NCBI RefSeq assembly: GCF_005116715.1
Contig: NZ_SWCI01000008.1
Span: 1 to 64,000 of the forward strand
Direction: 5' to 3'
Origin: Ferrimonas sediminicola
GTDB taxonomy: Bacteria; Pseudomonadota; Gammaproteobacteria; Enterobacterales; Shewanellaceae
Length of the DNA stretch: 64,000 nucleotides
The position numbers and the translations under genes were made by a program. The notes below the pieces were generated by a model. It was not told the DNA's origin and ran no database searches. It saw nothing but the letters and a program-made list of their open reading frames with translations. This document shows, piece by piece, positions 1 through 8,200 of this stretch; position 1 is the stretch's first letter; every line of letters begins with the position of its first letter.

Positions 1-1
1 C

Positions 2-109
2 GACTACATCGAGATGTTTTACAATTCGAAGCGCCGACATGGTTCCAATGATGGCTTGTCACCGGTAGAGTTCGAGGCCCAGTATTTTTCTAACCAATCG
101 GGTGTCTAG
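2..109 (+). CDS. IS3-family transposase OrfB, C-terminal end (5' part outside window)
   Basis: The frame is open from the window edge to a TAG and encodes 35 residues beginning DYIEMFYNSKRRH. The YNxKRRH...LSPVEFE pattern is the typical end of the DDE integrase domain of IS3-group OrfB proteins. Only the tail is visible, so it cannot be told whether the element is intact to the left. The stop codon lies inside a probable terminal inverted repeat, as is usual for this family. This marks the left edge of the window as a transposon boundary. I am confident about the family and not about the subgroup. Confidence 0.85.
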   Translation, partial: DYIEMFYNSKRRHGSNDGLSPVEFEAQYFSNQSGV

Positions 110-127
110 GAAAATAGGGGCTATTCA
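103..127. repeat. Probable right terminal inverted repeat of the IS3-type element
   Basis: This stretch starts TGTCTAGGAAAATAGGGG and ends CTATTCA. It overlaps the transposase stop codon. The form TGTCTA...TTCA resembles right ends of IS3-group elements. The left end lies outside the window, so the pairing cannot be checked. No target duplication can be assessed. Confidence 0.55.
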
Positions 128-623
128 ATCGGACACAAAATTGCACCTTGAGTGAGTCGGAAGATCAAACTTTAACCGTTGTTGAAGCGTTTGACCAGCA
201 CGAGTTCAAGCCAAGCAGAATACGCATTTGACGTACCTTACAAGCAAGCCGGCGGCGCTATTTGCCTTCTAGCGGTGCTGGTGAAACTGATCGCTTCTAC
301 TGGTTTGATGTGATCACTCTGCTGGCGTTGGACACATAAATCGTAGCTTCATATGTGAGTGGTATTAGATTGTTGTGGTGTAAATTTACACGATGGGAAT
401 TTAAGGTTAGATATACTATGCAGCTTTATGCTTTATTTTCATGTAACCTTATGCTTCAGCTTTACCTGTAAGTTATTGATATTTGTCTTCTGGTTATGCA
501 GGCTTATGGTTTAAGCGACAAAATCCCTGAATTCCATAGAAATCTATTTGTCGACGACCGTAGTGAGACACTCGGTGAGACACTTTGGGCTTTTCAAACA
601 CTTCTAAATCGCACTCAGCACCC
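128..623. other. Gene-free stretch beside the IS
   Basis: I see no supported gene in these roughly 500 bases. The only structure is a perfect 14-base palindrome, GTGTAAATTTACAC, at 378-391. The base composition is more AT-rich than the genes downstream. The stretch reads as decayed or intergenic DNA between a transposon end and a recombinase remnant. Confidence 0.5.
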
Positions 624-758
624 TATCTGTTCTAGTCCAGACATGGCATCTGGTATGCCCGTGTGGTCGTTCCTAAAGACCTCCGTTCTCAGGTAGGCCA
701 GAGAGACCTCAAGCAATCCCTTCGTACTCGTTGTAGGCGAGAGGCTATTCACGGATAA
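624..758 (+). pseudogene. Remnant of a tyrosine recombinase/phage-type integrase N-terminus
   Basis: One frame reads YLF-stop-SRHGIWYARVVVPKDLR, followed by a segment containing QRDLKQSLRTR and RREA, and ends at a TAA at 756. The WYARVVVPKDLR...LKQSLRTR..RREA pattern is the N-terminal arm-binding-like segment (DUF6538 type) of many integrases of genomic islands. An in-frame TAG at 633 and the stop at 756 leave fewer than 45 codons, with no catalytic domain, so it is a broken fragment. It lies between an IS end and a metal-resistance gene, suggesting an old integrated element. Recognition rests on a short motif, so confidence is moderate. Confidence 0.55.
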
Positions 759-785
759 GCCGGACCTGGACTGCCCAGAGTCTCA

Positions 786-816
786 TTGACCATACAGTTA
801 GGGTAGGGTCTATAGT
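786..816 (+). promoter_or_regulatory. MerR-family-type promoter with operator dyad
   Basis: A -35 box TTGACC (786-791) and a -10 box TATAGT (811-816) are separated by 19 bases, the overlong spacing typical of promoters activated by MerR-family regulators. The dyad GACCATAC...GTAGGGTC occupies 788-810 and matches in 7 of 8 bases per outer arm. The site lies about 230 bases before copA. No MerR-type regulator gene is in the window, so the regulator (CueR-like, or a Pb/Cd type) must be encoded elsewhere. The spacing and dyad are seen directly. The regulator family is inferred. Confidence 0.7.
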
Positions 817-846
817 GAGGATGAATCGAGCTGACGGAGGCCAGGT

Positions 847-915
847 ATGAGAAACGTCACCCGGCAGGCGGTTGTTGGTTCTTTGGTGCTAATTCTGCTG
901 AAATTGTCAGGGTAA
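847..915 (+). CDS. Putative 22-residue hydrophobic leader peptide
   Basis: An ATG at 847 follows a clear GGAGG (836-840) by six bases. It opens a 22-codon frame, MRNVTRQAVVGSLVLILLKL.., ending at TAA 913. It is the first frame after the MerR-type promoter and precedes copA. The hydrophobic core looks like a signal or membrane segment. It could be a real small peptide, a leader that couples translation to copA, or the stub of a truncated periplasmic metal-binding gene. No homology can be claimed. Confidence 0.35.
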   Translation: MRNVTRQAVVGSLVLILLKLSG

Positions 916-1047
916 AGTGCCCATGTCTACTGTGGCTCTCTCCAAGGCGCCGTCCGTTCCCGGGAGAGGCCTGCGGAGTCAGATGCGTGACCTTTGTCTA
1001 TACCCGCTTTTGTAATGAAAATGGCACTATCCCGGAGAGTTCTTAGT

Positions 1048-3336
1048 ATGAAGGTAATATCAGGACAGGAATCACAAGATAGACCGGGCCCTAAGGCAAG
1101 CAGAACTGAGCCGATTGAACTTGTTGTGGATGGTGCCAGTTGCGCCAGCTGTGTGGATAAGATCGAGTCGGCTTTGGCCAAAGTGCCTGGGGTAAATCAT
1201 GCCGAAATGAATTTCGCCATGCGCACGGTGATGGTTAGTGGGAGTGTCACCGTTGATGCTCTTATCAATGCTGTTGAGCAGGCGGGTTACAGTGCCAAGC
1301 CCCTCTCAAAGGTAGGGGAGATTGATGCGACGGATGAGCGGGAGCAAGCAGACAAAACCTACTACAAACGCCTGATGAGAGAGATGGCAATGGCTCTCTC
1401 CCTTGGAGTTCCACTGATGATTTACGGCGTTTTGGGCGGGGAGATGACCGTAGAGACTGGCACAGAGCGTCTGGTTTGGGCGCTAATAGGTCTCTTGACC
1501 CTGGCCGTTATGGTGTTCTCCGGCAAACACTTCTATGTTGGTGCCTGGCAGTCGTTCAAAAATCATTCGGCAACCATGGATACCCTGATTGCGCTGGGTA
1601 CGGGCACGGCCTGGATTTATTCCGTGGTTGTCGTGGCGGTGCCTGATCTGTTGCCGGAAATGGCAAGGCATGTGTATTTTGAGGCAACGGCGATGATCAT
1701 TGGCTTGATCAACCTTGGGTTGGCGCTGGAGGTGAGGGCGCGTGGACGTACCTCTGAAGCGATTAGGCGATTGATTGGTTTACAAGCAAAAACTGCTCGG
1801 GTGATTCGAGAGGATAGAGAGCTGGACGTGCTGATTGAGCAGGTGTTGGTGGGTGATACCGTTCGCGTGCGTCCGGGCGAAAAACTGCCGGTTGACGGCA
1901 TCGTAACTGATGGCCATACCTCGATCGATGAGTCGATGCTGACCGGAGAGCCCATGCCTGTTGAAAAGTGCGAGGGCGATGAGGTGGTGGCGGGAACCCT
2001 AAATAAAACCGGTACCATCCTGTTTCAAGCCAGCCGGGTTGGGGCGGACACCGCGTTGGCGCAGATTATCAACATGGTGAAGCGAGCACAAAACTCCAAG
2101 CCGCCGATTGGCCGATTGGCCGATGTGATTTCTGGGTTTTTTGTTCCGGTAATTATGATCATCGCTGTGGTCAGCGCTCTGGTATGGCTGAATTTTGGGC
2201 CAGAGCCTACCGTCGCCTTTGCCGTCGTATCGGCGACTACGGTGTTGATCATTGCCTGCCCGTGCGCGCTGGGGCTAGCGACGCCAATCTCGGTGATTGT
2301 TGGGGTAGGCAAGGCTGCGGAAGCGGGGGTGTTGATTCGCAATGGCGAGGCTTTGCAAACGGCTTCCAAGATCAGCGCCATGATATTGGATAAAACCGGC
2401 ACCATTACCCTGGGGACGCCCAAAGTTACGGATGTAATTGTCGCCAATGGCAGCAACGAACTTGAGGTGATGCAGCTGGCTGCCACTATTGAGTCCGGTT
2501 CTGAGCATCCGCTGGCTGAGGCCATCGTCGAATCTGCACTGGAGCGGGGGATAAAGCCGGGTAAAGCCGATGCGTTTAATGCGGTCGCTGGTCAAGGAGT
2601 TGAGGCCCAAGTCAATGGACAGGCGCTGTTGTTTGGCAATGAAAAGTTGATGGGTCAGCGGAACATTGATGTGGAGGAGTATGTTGAGCAAGCCCAGTCG
2701 CTGGCGGCTGACGCCAAGACGCCGATGTACTTTGCTGTAAATGGCAGGTTGGTGGCGATTATTGCCGTTGCCGATCCAATCAAGGAGGATTCGATTAAGG
2801 CCATTGAGCGTATGCAGCAGAGCGGGGTCAGAGTGGTGATGCTTACAGGAGATAACCGGGATACTGCCAGGGCGGTGGCTGGGAAAGTGGGAATCACTGA
2901 GTATTTTTCCGAAGTACTTCCAGATGACAAGGCAAAAAAAGTACAGGAGCTGCAATCTGCCGGAGAAGTGGTTGGCATGGTGGGAGATGGCATTAACGAT
3001 GCGCCTGCACTGGCCCTGGCAAATGTTGGCTTTGCCATTGGAACCGGAACTGATGTGGCAATAGAAAGTGCAGACGTCACCTTGATGCGGGGTTCATTAC
3101 ATGGCCTCGCGGACGCCATCGCGGTTAGTCGGGCGACCCTTCAAAACATCAAGCAAAACTTGTTTGGCGCCTTTATCTATAACGTTGCCGGAGTGCCCAT
3201 TGCTGCCGGTGTACTGTTTCCGTTTTTTGGGGTTCTGCTGAACCCCGTAATTGCTGGTGCCGCCATGGCGTTTTCATCGGTTACGGTGGTCTCCAACGCC
3301 AATCGATTGCGCTGGTTCAAGGCTCAGGAACACTAG
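1048..3336 (+). CDS. copA: Cu(I)-exporting P1B-type ATPase
   Basis: This inner-membrane pump of about 762 residues exports Cu(I) from the cytoplasm. Its N-terminus carries one heavy-metal-associated domain with the metal site GASCASC (residues about 32-38). Then follow the actuator loop TGEPMPVEK, the transmembrane metal motif CPC (in [11 protein letters not shown]), the phosphorylation site DKTGT, the HP motif SEHPLAEA and the hinge [11 protein letters not shown]. The last helices contain YN and [11 protein letters not shown], the copper-type signature that separates CopA from Zn/Cd pumps. ATG 1048 is chosen because GGAGAG lies eight bases before it. Alternative starts at TTG 994, ATG 1015 or ATG 1021 would add up to 18 residues. 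It lies downstream of the MerR-type promoter and 16 bases before a cupredoxin gene. Codon use and GC appear lower than in later genes, compatible with acquisition. Confidence 0.93.
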   Translation: MKVISGQESQDRPGPKASRTEPIELVVDGASCASCVDKIESALAKVPGVNHAEMNFAMRTVMVSGSVTVDALINAVEQAGYSAKPLSKVGEIDATDEREQADKTYYKRLMREMAMALSLGVPLMIYGVLGGEMTVETGTERLVWALIGLLTLAVMVFSGKHFYVGAWQSFKNHSATMDTLIALGTGTAWIYSVVVVAVPDLLPEMARHVYFEATAMIIGLINLGLALEVRARGRTSEAIRRLIGLQAKTARVIREDRELDVLIEQVLVGDTVRVRPGEKLPVDGIVTDGHTSIDESMLTGEPMPVEKCEGDEVVAGTLNKTGTILFQASRVGADTALAQIINMVKRAQNSKPPIGRLADVISGFFVPVIMIIAVVSALVWLNFGPEPTVAFAVVSATTVLIIACPCALGLATPISVIVGVGKAAEAGVLIRNGEALQTASKISAMILDKTGTITLGTPKVTDVIVANGSNELEVMQLAATIESGSEHPLAEAIVESALERGIKPGKADAFNAVAGQGVEAQVNGQALLFGNEKLMGQRNIDVEEYVEQAQSLAADAKTPMYFAVNGRLVAIIAVADPIKEDSIKAIERMQQSGVRVVMLTGDNRDTARAVAGKVGITEYFSEVLPDDKAKKVQELQSAGEVVGMVGDGINDAPALALANVGFAIGTGTDVAIESADVTLMRGSLHGLADAIAVSRATLQNIKQNLFGAFIYNVAGVPIAAGVLFPFFGVLLNPVIAGAAMAFSSVTVVSNANRLRWFKAQEH

Positions 3337-3352
3337 AGAAGGGGGGGAGCGC

Positions 3353-3709
3353 GTGGCAATTATTAACCTTGTTGGTGTTGCATTAATCGGCCTGATTGTG
3401 TGGTGGTTCTGGCTGTATAAGCCGACACAGGTTAAGGCTGGTGGCGATGAGCCGATAACTATCGTGGTAGAAAATGGTGTTTACCTACCGGCGCAGATCC
3501 AGTTACCGGCAGGGAAGGCGATAACTCTTCGCTTCCTGCGCAAAGATGAGTCTCCATGTGCCGAAGTGGTTCAGTTTCCGGGTCTTGAATTGGCCAAATC
3601 TTTGGCCGTCGATAAGAGTACCACTGTTGAAATACCGCCATTGGAAGCAGGGGAGTACGATTTTCACTGCCAGATGCAGATGTATCGAGGCAAGCTTGTC
3701 GTTGGCTAA
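3353..3709 (+). CDS. Membrane-anchored cupredoxin-like protein
   Basis: This 118-residue protein has one N-terminal transmembrane segment (about residues 3-23, ending WLYKP) and a periplasmic cupredoxin-fold domain. Its possible copper ligands are the segment ESPCAEVVQF and the C-terminal HCQMQM. It starts at a GTG preceded by a purine-rich GGGGGGAG, 16 bases after the copA stop, so the two are probably one operon. Related small cupredoxins beside copA are thought to bind copper in the periplasm, either for tolerance or for delivery. That role is inferred from context. A longer upstream in-frame extension overlaps copA and is not used. Confidence 0.75.
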   Translation: MAIINLVGVALIGLIVWWFWLYKPTQVKAGGDEPITIVVENGVYLPAQIQLPAGKAITLRFLRKDESPCAEVVQFPGLELAKSLAVDKSTTVEIPPLEAGEYDFHCQMQMYRGKLVVG

Positions 3710-4684
3710 TGGCGTCTTTATACAGTCTATAGTCCCCCATCTGTTTTCGCTAAGGTGCGCTTCCGCTTAGCCGGTCCCGTCGCTGCCGGGGTGTTCTCCT
3801 GATACCCGGTACATGCTCTACCCTTCTTGTGGCCCTAGGTCCTGTCTCACATCATGATGAATAGAGTTGATGTCAAATCAATCCTGTGGCTTTGTGTTGA
3901 TGAGAAAATCTGAACTATCTCACTGAGGCTGCGGCAGAGGATGCTTTGAGGCTGTTGCTTGAGCAGGGCTTGATCTAAAAACATTTGAGGTGTAACCTTT
4001 GTTGACATTGTTTCGGTAGTTGGCCGATTCCCTGAGGAGGCGTCCTGGGGAGATGTCAGGGTTGCATCAACCCTGACAAACGATGCTCCGGCGTCAGGAG
4101 CGCCGCTCCATGTCTGACTCACTGGCTTGTTGCAGCCTCGACGGTGCGGGTGTGATTCACCTTTCGATCGGAACCTGGCTGGCGGTAGTTGGCTCTCGGT
4201 CCGGGAGTCAGCGGTACAGCGATGGGTGAACAATATATATCCTCTTTACTTTTAAAGAGTTAGCACATAAATGTCGCCTTGGAGAATGGGGTAAAAAGGG
4301 GTGACCCGGGTTCATGACGCATCAGGGAAACCTGTCATAATCTCGGCTTTTTCAACCTTGTTGCTGTCGGCTCTTAAAATGTTCCGTTTTTCGACTCTTT
4401 TGTGATGGTGGTGTCCCTGCGTGCCCATCATTATTGGGGTTGGAGGATGTTGTATGATTACTAATCTGTCGTAAAAGTATGGGTCGTTCAAGCTTGTTTT
4501 CGGGACGGAATGGCCAATTTTGTTGGTTAATGACCTACTTTGGTGCAGATTCGCCTCATGCTTGGAGAATGTAATTATGTTGACATTCACTTCAATGATT
4601 TGATTATAGATTTTTTTTAGTCATAATGGTGTTTATCAGAGCAAACCTAAACCCGCCCCAGAGAGGGGCACAAGGAGGAGATGG
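3710..4684. other. Gene-free region downstream of the copper genes
   Basis: No frame in this stretch of almost 1 kb has a convincing start, ribosome site or recognisable product. It contains the perfect inverted repeat listed separately at 4054-4078 and a weak 6-base stem (GCTAAG/CTTAGC, 3749-3771). AT-rich DNA precedes the small gene at 4685. It probably forms the right part of the accessory patch. Confidence 0.5.
4054..4078. repeat. Perfect inverted repeat, 11-base arms
   Basis: Arms TGTCAGGGTTG and CAACCCTGACA are perfectly complementary and separated by CAT. No T-run follows, so it is not an obvious intrinsic terminator. It could be an operator, a mobile-element end or a recombination site. 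No gene lies within 350 bases on either side that would explain it. Confidence 0.6.
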
Positions 4685-4777
4685 ATGAAATCAGTATTTA
4701 AAGAGTTATCTGTTCTTATCGTTCTGTTCGTAGCCATCGCCTCGGTTGGGATGATCGGCACCCCCATCGGCGGCTAA
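4685..4777 (+). CDS. 30-residue hydrophobic membrane peptide, unknown function
   Basis: ATG 4685 follows a very strong ribosome site, AAGGAGGAG (4672-4680). It opens a 30-codon frame: MKSVFKELSVLIVLFVAIAS, then a short tail ending in GTPIGG and TAA. A basic N-terminus followed by about 18 hydrophobic residues predicts a single membrane helix. The quality of the Shine-Dalgarno sequence and the coherent membrane profile argue for expression. It stands alone: the gene upstream is about 1 kb away and the next begins at 5266. I recognise no family. Confidence 0.6.
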   Translation: MKSVFKELSVLIVLFVAIASVGMIGTPIGG

Positions 4778-5265
4778 CCAGCCGGACTGGGTGAGGATGA
4801 TCCGGCTAGGGATAGTCGGACATCCATTGGCAGCGACTCCGTTGCATCTTTAATCGGCGCTCGTCGGCGCCTTATCAGGCGGAGGTTGACTCGTCCTGCC
4901 CAATAGAGTCGGCGGGGTACCCCATTCCGCCACACATGGTCCGCCATCGGCTCAGCTCTCGCTGTTGTCTGCAGTTGCCTGGTGGTTGCCTGCAATTTTC
5001 CCGTTGTTTTCTTATCGGTTAGCCTCTCCACCACACGGGAGGATTTTTCCGCCCCGAGAATCGAACCCCAGTTGTCTGGTGTTGTTCCCACGCTTCAATC
5101 AGTTATCCAGGATTGCCTGCGATGCCTTGGCGGAACTGACTTGTATACAGGGGGATTTTTCAGCAAATGCCCCAATAGCCTCGACTACACTCAATGCAAT
5201 TTGGTTCAGCAAGACCATGTGGATTCTGTGAATAATTCGGGGTCGCTGTCCCGAGGTGATAGCGG
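4778..5265. other. Intergenic region before the giant LamG protein
   Basis: I see no gene here. Short open frames exist but lack ribosome sites and protein-like composition. The last bases (GAGGTGAT, 5253-5260) act as ribosome site for the gene starting at 5266. No convincing sigma-70 promoter or terminator was identified. Confidence 0.45.
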
Positions 5266-8200
5266 GTGAAGGCTATGGTTAAGCGCTTGACGTCTATTCT
5301 GTTACTCCTGGTTTTGGGGGCTTGGCCAATGATGGCCCTGCCCGCACTGTTTGATGATCCAAATTTTACGGAAGAGGCGCTCTCCCGGCCGGACGGCCAA
5401 GGGTGGTCAGGTGTCGTGGGGCTGGCCTTCTCCGAGGCCGGCGATCGTATCTACGCCTGGGAACGCGAAGGTCGTGTCTGGATTATCGATGAGGCCAACC
5501 CGGTGGCCACGCCCTTCCTCGACATCGCCGACGAGGTGTTGGCCTGGCGGGATCATGGGTTGCTGGGATTTGCCCTGGATCCCCTGTTCGAGCAGAACGG
5601 CTATGTCTACATCGGCTACATCGTCGATCGACACCACCTGTTGCACTGCGTCGAGCCGGACGCCGGGGTGGGGGCGCCCATCTGTGACCAGAACTACGAT
5701 CCCAACTACACCGTGCTGCAAACCCAGGCCACCATTGGCCGGGTGGTGCGCTATACCGCCATCCGCCCCCAGGGCGCCCCGGACTTCAGCAACGCCGTGT
5801 CGGTCGACTACGACAGCCGAAAGGTGCTGATCGGCGAGTCTCCCTCCACCGGCATGGCGATGACCCACCAGACCCACGGCATCGGCCAACTGGTGTTCGG
5901 CACCGACGGCACCCTGTTGGTGGCTTTCGGTGACGGGGCCAGCTATGCCTCCACCGATGTGGGCAGTGCCGAAGAGAGTGCCTACCTGGATGCCCTGGCA
6001 GAGGGCATCCTGAGGCCGGATGAGAACGTGGGGGCGTACCGTGCCCAGATGGTGAACTCTCACAACGGTAAGATTCTGCGCATCGATCCCGCCAGCGGCG
6101 ATGGGGTGGCGTCCAACCCCTATTACGACGGCGCGGCGCCGCGTTCGCCTGCATCCCGGGTGTGGGCGCTGGGGTTGCGCAACCCCTACCGGATGACCCT
6201 CAAACCCGGTACCGGCAGCCACAATTCCGCCGATGCGGATCCCGGCGTGCTCTACGTCGGCGACGTGGGGCTCAGTCGCTGGGAGGAGTTTGTGGTGGTG
6301 GACGGACCGGCCATCAACTTCGGCTGGCCCGTGTTCGAAGGGATGACCATTCAGAGCGGATACTTCTATGCTGCCCCCAACAGTGAGGCGGCATCGGCCG
6401 CCCTGGGCTGCGACGTCAAATTCACCGACCTGATCGTCCAGGAGTCCCAGCAGCCTCTCAGCTTTCCCAACCCCTGCGGTCAAGGTGAGATCACCTCGGT
6501 GCCGGTGTTTGAGCACCGGCGGCCGACCCTGGACTGGTTCCACATCGATCCCGACACCCGTTACCCGGCGTTTGACGGCAATGGTGACGCGGTCGCCGTG
6601 GGTATCGGCCAGCCGATACCTGGCACCTCCGAGGTGCTGACCCAGGGCACCCCCTTCGCTGGTAACGCCTCCACCGGCGGGACCTGGTATCTGGGCGGTG
6701 AGTTTCCCGAGTCCTACCACAACACCTATTTCCACGGGGATTATGGTGGCCAGTGGATCCGAAATTTTCAGATGAGCAGTGATGACCGGGTCACCCGGGT
6801 CGTTCCCTTCGCCAGCGATGGCGGCGGGGTGGTGTTCATCGCCACCCACCCGGCGGACGGGCGGCTCTACTACATCAGCTGGGCCAGCTTTATCTACCGG
6901 GTCAGCTATGCCCCCGGCGGCAACCGGGTGCCGGCGGCGGTGGCCTCTGCCGACCCCATCTTCGGCCCCAGCCCCCTGACGGTGCAGTTCTCCTCGGCGG
7001 GCTCCTCGGATCCCGAGAACGGCACCCTCAGCTTCGACTGGCAGTTCGGCGACGGCGCCAGTGACAGCGGCCCCTCGCCCACCCATGAATACCGGGCGTC
7101 GGGCAGTGGTCCAGCCAATTACACCGCCACCCTGACGGTGACCGATGACGGCTCGCCGCCCCAGAGTGACAGCGCTACCCTCCTGGTCAGCCTGAACAAC
7201 ACCCCGCCCCAGGTGACCATCACCTCGCCGGCGGACGGCACCCTCTACCCGCTCTCCGGAGACACCACCTATGATCTGACGGCGCAGATCACCGATGCCG
7301 AGCACGGCAGCGGAGAGCTCAGCTGCGCCTGGCAGACGGTCCTGCACCACAACAACCATACCCATGAAGACCCGGTGGACAACAACTGCAGCAGCCAGGT
7401 GCAGATCGCCCCGGCCGGGTGCGATGGCGAGACCTATTTCTACCGAGTCCATCTGACGGTGACCGATGCCCACGGGCTGGCGACCACCGCGGTGTCCACC
7501 CTCTACCCGGATTGCGGCGGCGTCTCGCCACCGGTGGCCAACGACGACAGCGCCAGCGTGCCGGTGGGGGGCTCCGTGGAGCTGGATCTGCTGGCCAATG
7601 ACTCCGACGATACCGGCCTCAATCCCGGCAGCCTGACGCTGCTCAGCCAGCCGGCCAGCGGCCAGTTGACGGTGCTTCCCGGGACCGGCCGGGTGCAGTA
7701 CCGGCCCGCCATCGTCACCTCCGGCAGCGTCAGCTTCCAGTACCGCATCTCCGATGTCGACGGATTCGCGTCCGATCCCGCCAACGTGACGATCGCCATC
7801 GTCCTCGACGGCAGCACCCCGGTGGTGGCGACCCCGGTGGTGACCCCTGGGGCAGGGGAGTACCCGGCGCCCCTTGAGCTGACCCTAAGTTCCGCCACCG
7901 GCGGGGCCACCCTCTATTACACCCTGGATGGTCGCGATCCGGATTTCGATTCGGCGGTGAGCGACGGCAGCCTAAGCCTCGAGCAGAGCGCCACCCTCAA
8001 GGTGTGGGCCTACCGCGATGGCTACGTGCCCTCTTCGGTAGTGACCGAAGGCTATCAGCTGTTGTCCGGCGGTCCCACCTTCCCCGTGGACGGCCTGGTG
8101 GGCTACTGGCCGCTGAACGAGGGGGGAGGCACCCTGATCGGCGACGCCTCAGGCAATGGTCATGACGGCCAGCTCAGCGGGGCCACCTGGACCAGCGGCT

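Noticed and set aside
923-1015. 30-codon open frame between the leader peptide and copA
   Set aside because: It lacks a ribosome site, its composition is not protein-like, and it overlaps possible copA starts in another frame.
5407-7473. Long antisense frame inside the LamG gene
   Set aside because: It is produced by the GC-rich codon pattern of the real gene and has no start signal or family match.
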